Below, in pieces: positions 34,925-47,667 of a DNA stretch of 64,000 bases. The first letter of the stretch is position 1. Each line of letters starts with the position of its first letter. The notes under the pieces were generated by a model. That model ran no database searches and had not been told where the DNA came from. It was given only the letters and a program-made list of their open reading frames with translations. The translations under genes were made by a program, and so were the position numbers. This DNA is from Opeltia flavorubescens (lineage: Eukaryota; Ascomycota; Lecanoromycetes; Teloschistales; Teloschistaceae). The stretch is from contig KE546966.1 of the NCBI GenBank assembly GCA_000442125.1, positions 1,413,471-1,477,470 of the forward strand, in the 5' to 3' direction.

Positions 34925-37900
34925 TCAAATGGACATAAAGAAACTCTTCTCACCTTCCATCGGTACCACTTGACTCCTTTTAAGGATCGGATCCGCACAG
35001 CTAACCCTGATTCTTTCCGGTGTCGCAGGACTTTGCAAGCTTAACACTTCATCAACCCCATACTGCTTCCTAGCCGCCCTCAACGCATCCCTGATGGCAA
35101 AAAACACACTGCTACCCATGAATAAGGGTGGCTCACCGACACCTCTCGATCGCTGAATCGTGCGCAAATCCTCCCATTCGACATCCTTGAGTAAACTGAC
35201 GTTGAATACCTGAGGGATATCCCTAAACCCAGGAATCTTGTACGTTCCAGGGCCCTTTGTGAAAATCTGGCCCGAAGCGCGATGCCACTGGCTTTCTTCC
35301 GTCGTGAAGAGTCCCTGGCCTTGCACGAAAGCGCCTTCAATCTGGCCATAGTCAATCGCAGGGTTAATGGAGCGACCAACGTCCATTTTGATATCTGCTC
35401 GGAGACAGGTCCAGTCCCCTGTGAGAGTATCGATCTCAACCTCAGCGGCCGTGACGCCTTGAGTGAAGTAGAAGAACATCTGTCCGGTGTTGGGACCCCA
35501 GACGTATCCAATATCTGGCGTCTTGTAGAAGCCGTTCGCAGAAAGATTGACGCGGTCAAAATAAGCGGCGTGAGCTAGTTTTTTCAGAGGAGTGTCCTTG
35601 CCGAGTTTTTCGCGGTAGGGTTTCAGACGCTCATTGAGTTGGTCGCAGGCGTTCCAAATGGCGTAGCCGTTGAGGTCACTTGAAGCGGAAGCGGCGGTGG
35701 AAGAGGTGTTGGCAACGGTATTGGTCGCTGTTTCGGAGATGTACACGTCGGAAAGGGGAGCGCCGAGGGCTTGGGCGGCGATTTGGGTCATTTTGGTATG
35801 AAGACCTTGACCCATTTCTGTGCCACCATGGGCAACAAGAACTGAGCCATCATGGTAGATATGCACCAAGGCACCAGCCTGGTTCAAATGGAGCGCAGTG
35901 AACGAGATACCGAATTTTGTAGGAATAATAGCAAGACCGCGCTTCTTCCATTTCGATTGCACATTGAAATCGTCAACGGCTTTCCGACGTTGCATATAGT
36001 CTGCCTCTTGGAGCACTTGTTCGTACATCAAAGGGACGTGCCAGTCTTTCAGCTCTTGGTTGAAGTGAGTGATCCCATGCGGCTTGTAGAAATTGATTTC
36101 CCTCAATTTTTCCACGGGCATTCCAAGATGATCAGCAACCTCCTCCATATATGATTCTGCAATAAACATGCCCTGTGGACCTCCAAATCCGCGAAAAGCG
36201 GTATTAGACACCGTGTTCGTCTTCGCCAACCGGCCGCGAACATGGACGTTGGGGATGAGATAGCAGCCATCGATGTGAGATAAGGCCCTATCGCCGACGG
36301 CCGCGCTGAGATCTTGGCTCCATCCAGCGTTGCAGAACACATCCGCATCCAGTGCTTGAAGTCTCCCATCTTTATTGACCGCCACTTTCCATCTGGCTAG
36401 GAAGGGATGCCTTTGTCCCGAAGTCAAGATGTCCTCGTCGCGATTGAGCATACACCTCACAGGCCGTTTGCTCTTCTTTGCAGCAACGGAGCAGATGCCC
36501 GCCAGCTGGACAGATCTGGTCTCTTTACCGCCGAAGCCACCACCAAGCCGTTTCACTTTGGAAACAATCTTATTTGCCTGGACTCCTGTAACCTGCGCGA
36601 TGTACGATTGCCTGATGCTATCGTCAGCAAGCAGTAACCAAACGCCTCGCTAAATGGATTGATACTTACGTTTCCGTAGGATTTTGGGTACTGCTCCAGA
36701 CCTCCATCTCGCCATCTTCTGGTTTCGGAATTGCAACGCAAGCTTGCGTTTCCAAATAGAAATGCTCTTGTCCCCCCAGTCGAACGATTCCTGTAAAGAC
36801 ATGATCCGCTTCCTCAAATGCTTTGTCCGCGTCACCTTTATTGATATATCTATAGTGTTGGAAGTAGCTCTCTCTAGCAATGGCTTCTTCAATGGTAAAT
36901 ATAGCGGGTAAATCCTCGTACTCGACTTTGACGGCTCTGCTACCAGCCTCAGCATGCTTCGTAGAACCGGCAAGGATCATGCCGATCGGCTGCCCGGCAG
37001 TGAAGACTTCGTCAACAGCGAAAAAGACTTCGTCGCAATTAGGAGCTCCCCACCAGTTGGCTTCTGGGTTCGGCAAATCACGATGATCAACCCAGCCCAC
37101 GACTCCCGGAAGACCCATCGCAGCGGAAGTATCTACTTTCAAGATCTTTGCGTGAGCTTTGGTCGAAAGGACTAACGTCCCGAACAATTCATTTCGTTGT
37201 ACTGGTATATCGTCGGTATATTGTGCCTCACCGGTACATTGCTTCAGAGCAGCCAGGTGGGGATTGGTCTTGCCGACGACCCTTTGAGCGTATGCCTGTG
37301 CGGCCTCGTGGTCTTTTTTGCCAGTGGATATTGCGCGCTCGATTTCGCCTTGCACATCGACATCGATATTACTAGTACTTCCATCTAGGTCTGATAGAAC
37401 CTCATGATAGAACCGATAAAAGAATCCAAGCGCCAACGATTTACGATACGTCGCCATACCGCCTGGCACACCGAAGCGTAGATCGAAATCCGCCTCCAAC
37501 TCAGTCATCGTGCCTTCCAATGTAGCGATGTCGGTGAATACCTTGCCTTGGAGATACTTCGTGGCTCCTTTCGCAGAGACGGTAGTCGGCGCCATGCCGC
37601 CATATATAAGATTCACATACTGGACTTTATGGTCATCATCGAGCATCACCCGCAGTGCTGCGTTGACAATAGCGATGTCATCGTCCTTTCGCTTTGCCTG
37701 CTTATACGCCCGAAGATAATCGCCCTTCTCGCGGGCAACTGGCACGCGAAGGCTGGCGATAATGGCATCCGGTGGCAAGGCAGTAGTTCGATATCCTTTG
37801 AAAAACTCTGTCATGGGTATCTCATGTTCTTTCCCGAGAGATTTAGCAACAAGCACTGTGTTAGTAGCAACGAACACAGGGTTCAAATCAGATATCGGAG

Positions 37901-39184
37901 AAGCTGTCGCGAGATTACCGGCCGGTGTCCCTACATTTCGTATCTGTCGCCCAGCGAAGTAACGGATCTGTTTGTGAATAGCCTTGAATGGCTGGCCTCT
38001 GACGGGGCCGTATCTTTCCACGGCTGCAAGGCAGATATCCTCGAGATCGGTCAGCACGACATTCCCGCCAATTTCGACGTAGTCTTCCTTGAAGGAGTAC
38101 CGCCGTAGCTCAGCAATGTCGCCCACGTAGACGGAGGCCGAATACTGCATAGCCTTGAACTTGATTTCGATCTGTGTCTCTGTGCTGCCACCGATAACCT
38201 TTGCTGAAGGATACACACTCTTGATCTGTAAAAGTTGTTCCACGGTCACAGGCCTGAACCACTTCTTACGCTTGTTTCCGAAGGCCAAAGGTCGGTACTC
38301 ATGCTTCGTCAAAGCTGGAGGGAAGATGAGTTGGGTATCTGGATTGTATTCAATAAACCCAGGAGGTGTGAATCGCTTAATTGGCTCTTCGTTTTTATCA
38401 CCGTTCAGGCCATTACTACAACACCCGTTCTTGGTCGAACCGTTACGACCGTCCATACAGCAGCCTTGACCTCCATTGGCAGTTGACTTCCCACAAGCCT
38501 TCTGCACGCTGAATGTCTGAGCCGCATCAAGTATCGGGCGGTACCCAGTACAGCGACACAGATTGCCATCAAAGGCTTCTTCAACTTCAAGTTCGGACGG
38601 GTCGCCATTGTTTCGCAGGAGAGCATACAGACTCTACGATTCCGTCAAATTCCAAACCTCGTATTGAAGAAATCGTTACTCTACCATGACAATTCCGGGA
38701 GTACAAAATCCACATTGGCTGCCGCTACTTCTTGCAATACGCTCTTGCGCCGGATGAGGTCGTTGGACGTTGCCAATTCCTTCGACCGTGATGACATGCT
38801 TGCCATCAACGCTTACTAATGGAGCCAGGCAGGCATTGACGGAGGCGTGATAGATCTTATTCGTGGTAGGGTTAAGCTGCGACACGACCTGCCAAAGACT
38901 AAGTCCATTGAAATCGAAGGCGCAATGGCCAACCATAGCCAACATACGACGGTACAAGCACCACAACCTCCTTCAGCACAACCAAGCTTGGTTCCTGTCA
39001 GACCTATGCCTCGGAGATACTCGAGCAGCGTGACCTCTGGATCCAGGTCTTCATCGAGGACAACTTTCGTGCCATTGAGATAGAAGCGCAGGCCAGAATC
39101 ATCGTAATGCTCGGTTAAAGAACGTAATGAAGACGCAGCAGGCGGGGACACGGCAGGTTGGGATTCAAGGAGGCCGGGAGCCAT
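34925..39184 (-). CDS. Xanthine dehydrogenase (purine hydroxylase I)
   Basis: A molybdo-flavoenzyme oxidising hypoxanthine and xanthine to uric acid. Exons 39184-38948, 38888-38685, 38633-36670 and 36611-34925 (introns of 59, 51 and 58 nt) give 1363 aa, the normal length. Domains in order: 2Fe-2S ferredoxin-like ([13 protein letters not shown]), second 2Fe-2S helical domain ([12 protein letters not shown] and [11 protein letters not shown]), FAD domain ([33 protein letters not shown]), then the large molybdenum-cofactor domain ([24 protein letters not shown] and the catalytic Glu in GVGEPPLFM). A Gly/Asn/Cys-rich segment (about residues 180-205) sits between the iron-sulfur and FAD domains, where the linker varies in fungi. 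All key motifs are intact. Probably primary metabolism rather than part of the polyketide locus. Confidence 0.96.
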
Positions 39185-39594
39185 TTTGGAAGGTCAAGTA
39201 TATATGACTAGAAAGGAAGTACATACATGAAACCTTTCAAGAAATTCGAAGATTGAAACAGACAGGCGACTCAAGAACAGACGAAATATAAAAGTACCTA
39301 ACGACGATCTACCGTTGCATATCTCCGCATCGGCGGTCTCCGCGTGGCAATAGTTCGCCCAATCAGACAGCTACTAGACATGGAACTCAACGAGCGCTTG
39401 TTCTAGCCATGACGATAAACAGCATAACTTACAGTAGTAGATAGGGTGTAAAGATTAGCCTTATGATTCGCAGCATATGACGCGGGGGAATGTAACTGAT
39501 AAGAGGATTGAAGTTGCGGTGTAACGACAGAGAGTACACCGTAGTTGTTGTGGGGTCTTAATTGCATTTTCATCTTAATGAACTTTGCGTTACC
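39185..39594. promoter_or_regulatory. Divergent promoter region, xanthine dehydrogenase and uS7m
   Basis: About 410 bp between divergent start codons; no discrete element recognised. Confidence 0.4.
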
Positions 39595-40707
39595 ATGCCT
39601 CCACGACTGCAACTCTTCCGCTCCGGGAGACCTGCGACAATCATCCCGCGGACCTCTCAACAAGCGCAGTTGCCTTTGTGTCTACGTATCTCGCCACGAA
39701 GATGTATATCAGCCGACGAGAAGCCTCTTCCCAAGGCCGAGCCAGGTGGTTCTGGGCCCAATCAAGAGCAATTGCCTCACATCAGTGAAGAAGCTGCCGC
39801 TATGGGAAAGATAACGGGGGGAGGAGGGCCCACGATTGATCAGGGAACCCCTGTCCAGGAGGTTTGTCTAGTATTCCAAGATATCTGATGCTGGGCTTCA
39901 GCTCATATCCTCAACAGGTTCTCAAGCGTGACGAAGAGTCCAAAGAGAAAGCACCTCAAATTATGCAGGAACAGGTTCAGTCAAGCTCACCAAAAGGAAC
40001 CCGATCTTATTCCACGACGCGACGGCAGAATCAGGAGGCTTTGATCAGTTTCGAGGACAGTGGGGTGGAAGGATCAGGTTACAGCTTCGATCTTCCTGCT
40101 CTACCTCTGCCGGCGAACATGCACCTGAAGTATCGCTATGCCCCGGTTGTCAAACAGGTCACGAATCTACTGATGCGGGATGGTAAGCTGAGTGTAGCTC
40201 AGAGGGTACGCTCGTCAGTTCTCCAACCTCAGCACCGCGCTTGATTGTCTAACGACTGCCTGGTAGAACATGGCAATGATCCTAAATCATCTACGAACGG
40301 CCTCGCCTCCCACCATCAACCCTGAACGGCCACTGATACCTGGCTCACCGCCGGCGTCCCACCTCCCATTGAACCCAATACTTTATTTAACCCTAGCGGT
40401 TGACTCGGTAGCACCTCTACTCCGGATACGGTCGCGCAAAGGCATTGCTGGGGGTGGTGCTGCATTACAGACGCCCGTTCCATTGGCGCTACGGCAGAGG
40501 CGAAGACAAGCTGTGATGTGGATCCTCGATGCTGCCAGTAAGAGACCGGCCCGAGGTAGCGGTCGCGGTCAATTTGCACAACGGGTAGCAGAGGAGCTCG
40601 TTGCCATCGTCGAAGGGCGGAGTGGAGTATGGGAGCGGCGAGGGGCCATCCACAAGCTAGCTGTCAGCGCACGAGCAAACTTGAATGTTCGTTACAAAGG
40701 CCGATAG
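39595..40707 (+). CDS. Mitochondrial small ribosomal subunit protein uS7m
   Basis: The nuclear-encoded homologue of bacterial S7, which nucleates the 3' domain of small-subunit rRNA. Exons 39595-39861, 39918-40205 and 40267-40707 (introns of 56 and 61 nt) give 331 aa. The basic, Ser/Arg-rich N-terminus (MPPRLQLFRSGRPATIIPRT) looks like a mitochondrial presequence. The S7 core begins at LLMRDGKLSVAQRNMAMIL and contains NPILYLTLAVDSVAPLLRIRS, TPVPLALRQRRRQAVMWIL and the C-terminal VWERRGAIHKLAVSARAN. The N-terminal extension is long, as usual for mitoribosomal proteins. Confidence 0.93.
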
Positions 40708-41802
40708 TGTAATGCTATATCATGCTATGTTGCCACAATTGATCTGCATAAATACATGTGACATGGCTTGCAGGCGCTCACGGACCCTTATGAACATGTC
40801 TTGCATTACAGGCTAAAGCAGATCTTGGATCCGGTAACTCTAAACTCACTCATCCTGCTTCACAGATACTGCGAGAATTCCTCCCGTCTCTTGTACCTCA
40901 TCATTCGAGTTATTTGTGGTACTTGATCTCGAGCAAGCATAGGGGATCAACACCATCGCTCCTTGTTTGTACCTTCAGCCTCTATCAACGGGATGAGCGG
41001 TGGCAGTATTATCAGGATCTGGCATTCGGAGACTGACGACCATACTTAGCGCAGTAATTTCCTCGTCTGCGCGAGGTAATTAGACCCTCTTATCCTCATC
41101 CACACAAGACCGCAGCTATCGATTGCTTGGTCTGCTGTTTATCGTTTCCATTCTGTTGTTTCCCTATCGATTCGCTTCCATCTTTGCCCGATTCATAGAC
41201 CCCTATGGCCACCTTTTGACGGGCAGATTAAGGTCCGGCCCGCCAACTGGTGTTAGCTCACGAAACGTATTGTATGATCGAGTGTGGGGTTGAGCCAAGG
41301 ACGCCAATCTATCACACCAGATGCCCTTGTTGGATTACGCTTTGCTACCTTAATTCGTGGAAATTTTGGAGCCTCAGCAGACTGTTACAATGGCACTCAA
41401 CTACAGGCAGTCGCGACCACCCTGAGGTAGAGGCAAGCGCTAAAGCATTCATCCGTATCCGCGCAGACAAACCAGGCGGGCCACGCGCTGAGCCATTCAC
41501 TACAGAGACTACTCATCTGAGGAACTGTGATCCCAACTTGAAAGCTTTTTGGCTTCTTGACATTTCCACTCGGACACCCACGTGGCTTTTTCCAACGTGC
41601 TCATTCGCTGAGCAATCGCTAGATCTGTCTTGGGACAAATCTTGTGCCATAAAGAATCTTCATAGGCTAACTTAAATCACAATGTCGAATGGAACCATGG
41701 GAAAAGAATGACCTTCCAAAGGGGAGCTGGCCCGAGCACTAATACAGTAACCAATCAACCAGTGAATCACTAGGAAGCGTGCTCTTCGTCCTTTGAGCGA
41801 TC
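40708..41802. other. Intergenic region, promoter and leader of the stress-protein gene
   Basis: About 1.1 kb between two plus-strand genes. An open frame of 141 codons (41250-41675) has no domain signature and I do not call it a gene. The rest probably holds a long 5' leader for the universal-stress-protein gene. Confidence 0.4.
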
Positions 41803-43719
41803 ATGGATCTTGGAATGTCTGACTTGGGGCAAGGTGCACCGTCACGAGAGTCGGAGGGAGTGCCTATAGATGATGATAATCCCGCATCGGAAATCCATAC
41901 AGAGACGCTCCCTTTACGCCCTCGCAGTGATAGTAGAAACAAAAGTTCTCCACATTCCGGTTTGCTGAGCCAGTCAACTTCTGCCGGAGTTTCGGATGTC
42001 GACCATAAGCCTACGGCACCAGAGGTGTATATGGAGCCTCTGCATTCGGGGATGGACTTTCCAGCGGCCGTTGAACAAGGAGACGACACAGAAAGCCACG
42101 AAAGCCTTAAACTCAACAGTGCAAGCAAGTCACCAGGCGACGGTCAAGGATTGAAACCTGGATCTACCGCTGCAGCTGGGAGCAACGGAGAGCAAGATCC
42201 TGCTCCGATCGTTACCAACCCAGCATTGAGTGGCAACGATTCACCAGATGCACGATTAGAGAAGGATTACCACAGAGACAAGATAGGAGGCCGAGAGGCG
42301 AACAGCGACAAGGAATACAAGGAAAGTTCTGAAGAAGAATCGGATTCACGTGGCCGGCAGAAAAGCCGTCAAAAGAAACACTATCGAAAAGACTCAAACA
42401 TCTCGGCTAGTGATACCGATGGGACAAGTGCAAATGAAACTTCAGCAAGCGATAGTAAGAAGCCTCCACGTAAATTAAAGACTTTTGAGCCGCTCCGAGA
42501 GAAACAAGAAAGTAAGCAGATTCAATTGTCTCCTGTCAGCATCATGTCCTGCAATTTCACGTATAGCTGATTGCTCCATCGGCAGGAGCTAGGGCAGCCT
42601 CGGAGCCCACAGTCACGATTACGGGGCCTGGAGGGGAGAAGATCACCGTCAAAAAAGGCCCCGTGCATCCCAATACCAATTACGATCGTGCTGGTAGCCG
42701 AGGTGTCAGTCCGAATCTTTCAGACTCGGAAGAGCTAAGGGACATCAAGCACGCTCAGAGTCTTGCTATTTGGGCATCGCCGATTGACAACACGATCCCT
42801 CAACGCGTCATACGAACCATTCTTCGCGGTGATTATCGTGATATTCATGACCAGGCCAAGTCCAAGAAGCGAAAGTTGCGGACCTATTTTGTAGCCACCG
42901 ACATCAGCGAGGAAGCGGCGTACGCCCTGGAATGGACCATTGGTACTGTGCTTCGTGACGGAGACACGCTGCTTGCCATTTACGCGGTCAATGAAGAAAC
43001 GGGCACAGGGAAAACCGGAGATCCGGAAAGGATAGGTGAGCTCGAACTCAGTGAAGGGGCAATGGCTATGCGAGACACGACTGCGACCATGGAGAAGATG
43101 ACGTCCGAAGCTCCCCAGCACCCCGTGTCACCGCCTGGTTCCTCTGCGCTTGCGGCCATAGGGTTTGGTACCAGGGCTCGTAGAGATAGCGATAGAGGTT
43201 CGAAAGATTCGAGAGCGAGGACCAAAGGCGACACAGAACGTCTACATGCCATCGACGTCATCTCAGAAACATGCATGAACTTCCTAAGGAAGACGAGGCT
43301 CCAGGCTAGAGTTACTGTGGAAGTGATCTCCTGTAAGAGTCCGAGGCATATGATCACAGAAGCGGTACGCGAATCCATGTCCCCTCGCAGAGGAGTTGTA
43401 ACGGCTAAAACATGGAACTAGATTGATTATTTTGAGCCCACGCTTGTCATCTTGGGATCCCGTGGAAGAGGCGCTCTTAAAGGGTGAGACTGCCCTAGTT
43501 ATTCTCAGTCATCGCAATGAGCTGACTTGAGTATCGTCGACCAGTACACTTCTCGGGTCGTTCTCGAACTACCTCGTCGCCAAATCATCAATTCCAGTCA
43601 TGGTAGCTCGTAAGAAGCTGCGAGGTAGAAAGGCGAAGAACGTCAACCCTAACGTCCGCTTGGCCAACAATCTCATTCCAGCAACGAACAGTCGCCTTAC
43701 GAGGGCCAGGATTGACTGA
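41803..43719 (+). CDS. Universal stress protein (Usp) domain protein with long disordered N-terminus
   Basis: A fungal Usp-family protein. Exons 41803-42511, 42586-43364, 43422-43483 and 43545-43719 (introns of 74, 57 and 61 nt) give 574 aa. The first about 330 residues are low-complexity, Ser/Glu/Lys-rich and probably disordered and phosphorylated. The Usp domain begins at RTYFVATDISEEAAYALEWT, is interrupted by a charged insert (about 100 residues), resumes at ARVTVEVISCKSPRHMITEA, and ends with the nucleotide-binding signature VILGSRGRGALKG..LGSFSNYLVAKSSIPVMV, assembled across two splice junctions. The basic C-terminus (KKLRGRKAKN) is typical of the fungal family. Soluble; the ATP-binding glycine loop appears intact. 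Confidence 0.9.
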
Positions 43720-44194
43720 ATCATTCTATGTGTTCCCACGAGAGAAACAAGACTCATCAGCACTTGACTTCCAGGTGTAAGTTAGTAGACAGTAGTTGTC
43801 AGACCAAAGACTCGGTTTTCAGATGAAGAGCAAGCCATTCGAAAAGACCTAAAAGCATCGTATAATACCGCATTGGAAACCTGTATCTTAGCCATGATAT
43901 TATGGTTTCATGCCTGTTGGAGCCTGCATCCCCTGATGCCTATCAACATGTGGCTCAAATTTGGCCTTCATCCGAATGGCTAATAAGTATTCAGTCAGCT
44001 CTTACAAAAAGCTCTTGATAGTCATTGATAGAGTGGAATCTCAAATGGCGAACCACGTTCCCATTGCGAGAGTACAGTGTAGTAAAATGGACATGTAATG
44101 ATCATTGATCAATACCAAATAATACATGCCACGTCTGATGCTAAGTTTAATTGAACGTCTTAATCGCAAGGAAGTCAGGGATGCAAAGGACTCT
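43720..44194. other. Intergenic spacer between convergent genes
   Basis: About 475 bp between convergent 3' ends of the Usp and DnaJ genes. Nothing recognised. Confidence 0.4.
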
Positions 44195-45532
44195 TCATTT
44201 CCTTGCCCTTCCTCTCCCTCCTGTCTTTTTCTTCGTCACCGGAGTCGCCGCTTGCTTCGTTCTTCCTTTTCGTGCCTTTCGTTTCGGCTTGACCTCCTCT
44301 TCTTCCAAGTCTTCCTCTGAAACATCTAGATCCGACTTATCTTCATCTCCATCAGTCGCGTTTTCGAGGTCGATCTCTCCGTCCTGTTCATCTTCCCCCT
44401 CCTCCTCGACTACATTCTGCTCAGCCATATTTCGCTTAGACCTCCGACCTTTCATAGCTCTACCACTGGTTCCTTCGTTCTTCTCCCGCTCAGCCTTTGC
44501 CTCGGTCATCCTTGCTCTAGTTTTCTCAAAGGCCTCTTCGTCTGGCTCTTCCTCGGCTTTCCGCTTATTTCCCTTGCCCGCAGTGGAAGCACCAGTATAC
44601 TTGGCCTCCATCTTGTCAAAGAATTCGGCGGAGCGGGCTTTGTTCCGCGATTGAATCATCGCTGCCAGGTCGCTTATATCTCCATTGCCCTCATAGTCCG
44701 CCTTCCGAACTTTCTTTTTGTTTCCCGACTGCTCGTTGTTGCTATTCACTGCGCCGGCCACGACAGCCGCCCCTCCTTTTATGTGTCTTCCGCCCTTCCC
44801 ATCGCCCCCAAAAATAGACTGATATTTGGCGTTGGCCTTGGCTGCTGCTTCTGCCTCATCCGCCTCCCTCCTCGCCTTCTTCATCCTTGCGTCTTTATTT
44901 TTTTTCGTCTCGTTCACGTAGGCGAAATGTCCCTCCACCTCCCCATCTTTTATCGCCCCATCAATGATCTCCCGGAATCGGGTCTCATCCTCGAGTGGAT
45001 TACTCAGCATTACCTCTTCGTACACCTTACTCATCCTCCCCTCATATTTTGCATACGCAGCTAATACATCCTTACGCTCCTCGTCCGATTGCTTGTAGGA
45101 TGCAGAGAAATCGTTGAGAGCCGAGGCGGATATGGAAGAGTATTGGGTTTGGAAGAAGGAAAGCCAATCGAAATCGTCATCGTCGGCAGCGAGAGTTTCC
45201 GCCGTGGAGCCAGTGTTGTCGTAGAGGGTGCGGCGGTGCGGGGAGGAGAGGATTGCGTAGGCGAAAGCGATGCGTTGGAATGTGGAATGGGCGGTAGTTC
45301 TCTCCGACAGTGGGACTTTGTCTGCATGAAGAATGGTGTGAGCTAGGCATAGATACGAGAAGAATCTGGGAGGTAGCTTTGGAAGGCAAATACATCATGT
45401 CTTACCTGGATGATGTCTCAAGGCAAGCTTTTTATAGGCGGTTTTGACGTCTGAAGGACTGGCAGAGGGTGTAAGATTCAGAGTGGAGTATGGATTGATA
45501 TTTTCTGGTGGAGACCCCAGGGTGTCCTCCAT
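44195..45532 (-). CDS. DNAJC9-like J-domain co-chaperone
   Basis: A nuclear/cytosolic Hsp70 co-chaperone of the DNAJC9 type, whose human homologue is a histone chaperone partner. Exons 45532-45406 and 45321-44195 (84-nt intron) give 417 aa. The J domain is at residues about 16-80 (NPYSTLNLTPSASPSDVKTA) with the diagnostic HPD triad created exactly at the splice junction (LRHHP-D). A helical region follows (KVYEEVMLSNPLEDETRFRE), then long charged coiled-coil and acidic stretches, and a basic C-terminus with KPKRKARKGRTK resembling a nuclear localisation signal. The three-part layout matches DNAJC9 of other fungi. Confidence 0.9.
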
Positions 45533-45936
45533 CTTAGAGAAAACGTACTCTATGAGATTGGATTTCGAGTGAATTGCGATTTGTGAAAATATCTATGGAT
45601 CCGAACGGAACGCGCAAGTATTTACTAGAACGCGTATAGTGGTTCTCAGCCTTACAACGTGAACACGATTAGATAACCGAATTTACTGTATTTCACGCTC
45701 CCTTTTCATTCTGGGATTTCAGTGCTTTTGGCTTTAGTACCGTCTGTTTCAATGCTTTGTTCAAAGCTAGTGTATTTCAATGCCACATTTTTCGATCGTT
45801 TTCTAGTATTCAACTCGCCATGCGAACTTGAAAAAACAAATGCAAAACGTCAAGCGCCAAAGATATGTACTCGAAAAGCAAGAACCAGATGCCGCCCGCG
45901 GCAGAGAAGTGAAGAAGATTCCAGGGGCACCGAGTG
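45533..45936. other. Intergenic spacer between co-oriented genes
   Basis: About 400 bp between the thaumatin-like gene's stop and the DnaJ start codon. Nothing recognised. Confidence 0.4.
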
Positions 45937-46851
45937 CTAAACGCCGTGTTTCCATCTGTGAACCCATGACTGACCATGATGATGTGCGTGAGATTTGCGG
46001 GATCGAGGTAGAAGCGATGGACTGTTGGCTTTGATGCTTCGTGCGTTTCGCCTTTCGTTCCTCTGATGAGGTGAGGCGTCGCAGGAAATACCGATACAGC
46101 ATGATATCTGCGTATCCTTAATCATGCCGGTGTTCGCGTCATTGTCATTGGGAAATGTGTAGGCAGCCCCGGTGCAGGGGGCGAAGAAAGACGACGCAGG
46201 ACCCCAGGCGTTGGCTCTTGCACCATTCGAGCAGACAGCCGGTTTGCCGTCAGGTCCTATCTCTGAGGGAACATCAGGAGAGTTGCAGCCTTGGTCGAAA
46301 AGTTCTATATTACATCCAGTGACGACCTTGCCGCCAACTGAACAAGTAACAGGGACAGAGTATCCATCCACGTAGGAAATGTCAATGTCGCCGTTACCTG
46401 CTCCGTAGAAGCTCCCTTCGATTTTGCTGTTGTCGACATGATCAATTCTCCCAACGCTGATCCTTCCAGCCCACCCAGAGGGTGCTGCATAGCTACTCAC
46501 GGCCGTCTCTCCGAGTGACGTTGGCTGGGGAGCCCCTCGGAAAGATGAAGATCCGGCGTTAACTTCAAAGGCTAGGGATAGAGGCTGTCCATAGCTGTTT
46601 GTAACGGCAATCGTGAGATCACCGTCGGAGCCACCATCAACCACATTGTTCTGGATCACAGGCGCGGGAGTTATGATCGAGTTAATTGCTTGAGCTGTGA
46701 CTGGAGAGGCAGGTATAGGCACAGGCACTACCGGCTGGTTCACGGCAATTCTCAAAGTGCCGTCATCTGCTTGCTCAATTTTCTGAGCGGATAGTATTGT
46801 CACCACGAGGGAAAGCGCAAGCCAAGCGACCGAATGTGGAAAAAAGCGCAT
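45937..46851 (-). CDS. Secreted thaumatin-like fungal protein
   Basis: Single exon from ATG 46851, 304 aa. A clear signal peptide (hydrophobic WLALSLVVTILSA) is followed by a Pro/Val/Ala-rich linker to about residue 65. The rest follows the thaumatin/osmotin-like fold pattern of fungal cell-wall or secreted proteins: SSYAAPSGWAGRISVGR, IEGSFYGAGNGDIDISYVDG, then cysteine-rich segments (VTCSVGGKVVTGCNIELFD and SFFAPCTGAAYTFPNDND) ending near ISCCIGISC. The last about 40 residues are basic and His-rich, unlike the family. An unrecognised 3' intron could therefore change the true C-terminus. Extracellular or wall role inferred. Confidence 0.75.
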   Translation of the reverse strand: MRFFPHSVAWLALSLVVTILSAQKIEQADDGTLRIAVNQPVVPVPIPASPVTAQAINSIITPAPVIQNNVVDGGSDGDLTIAVTNSYGQPLSLAFEVNAGSSSFRGAPQPTSLGETAVSSYAAPSGWAGRISVGRIDHVDNSKIEGSFYGAGNGDIDISYVDGYSVPVTCSVGGKVVTGCNIELFDQGCNSPDVPSEIGPDGKPAVCSNGARANAWGPASSFFAPCTGAAYTFPNDNDANTGMIKDTQISCCIGISCDASPHQRNERRNARSIKANSPSLLPRSRKSHAHHHGQSWVHRWKHGV

Positions 46852-47667
46852 CCCAAATGTTTAAAATGTCCTGAGAAGGTAGAATGATTGAAAATGCAAT
46901 AACTACAAGGTCAAGTCAGAGATATAAGGTATAAGAGTATGAATGAATGTCAAAGCTTAACAAAGACGGGTACTTGCGCAGAATGGTACGATAAGGACAG
47001 GAAATAGAGACGGAAAATTGGGCAAGCGTGGGTTGAAGTTGACCTCTGCGAAGTTATAAAGAGACTTCCAGGCGCAGCGCCAAACAGGCTGGCAGCTTGC
47101 AGCATCGTCTTTGAAGATTGGACATGTGTTTCATGTTGGAACGGACATGCTCAATGGGGCGGCGCAGAGAAGATGCGCGGTGAGTTTTCTTCCTTGGCTT
47201 TCCCTCTGCCACTTTGGCAGTGGTACGTTCTCAGCAACGCTGCATGCCAACACTCCAGAGATCCAGGTCATCTGAGTAGGATCGAAGACAAGGATGGATG
47301 TACGAAGCGCCCGCACTGTACGGCGACGTGTCTGAAGGGGTAGCGCGAAGGAAAGGAAGGTTTAAAACCCCATAAATGGACACGCAGATCATGGGTGATC
47401 CAATAGGATAGCCGTACAGCCAAGTGGCAAGGCTCAAGCTGAAGAGCTGACGTGGAACTCCTCCAGAGGCTACACATCAGTGGTTCATCGTATCCCTACA
47501 CCATGAGTGATGCCCCGTTGCTTGCCGCCGTAGCACAGATATGAACATCGGATGAGAACGTAATGTCACCTTACCGTCTGCTATTAGTTCGCTTTCGTTG
47601 GTCTTCCGAATATACTTGGACAATGGTGGTCGATGTGAGGAGAAACGCTTAGTAATCAGAGCTTCGG
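46852..47667. other. Intergenic region upstream of the thaumatin-like gene and left flank of the transposon
   Basis: About 815 bp of normal composition before the abrupt change to AT-rich sequence. Nothing recognised apart from short open frames. Confidence 0.4.

Noticed and set aside
41250-41675. 141-codon open frame upstream of the universal-stress-protein gene
   Set aside because: No domain signature, unusual composition, and located where a long 5' leader is expected.
47131-47477. Overlapping minus-strand open frames left of the transposon
   Set aside because: Short, mutually overlapping in different frames, no domain signature.
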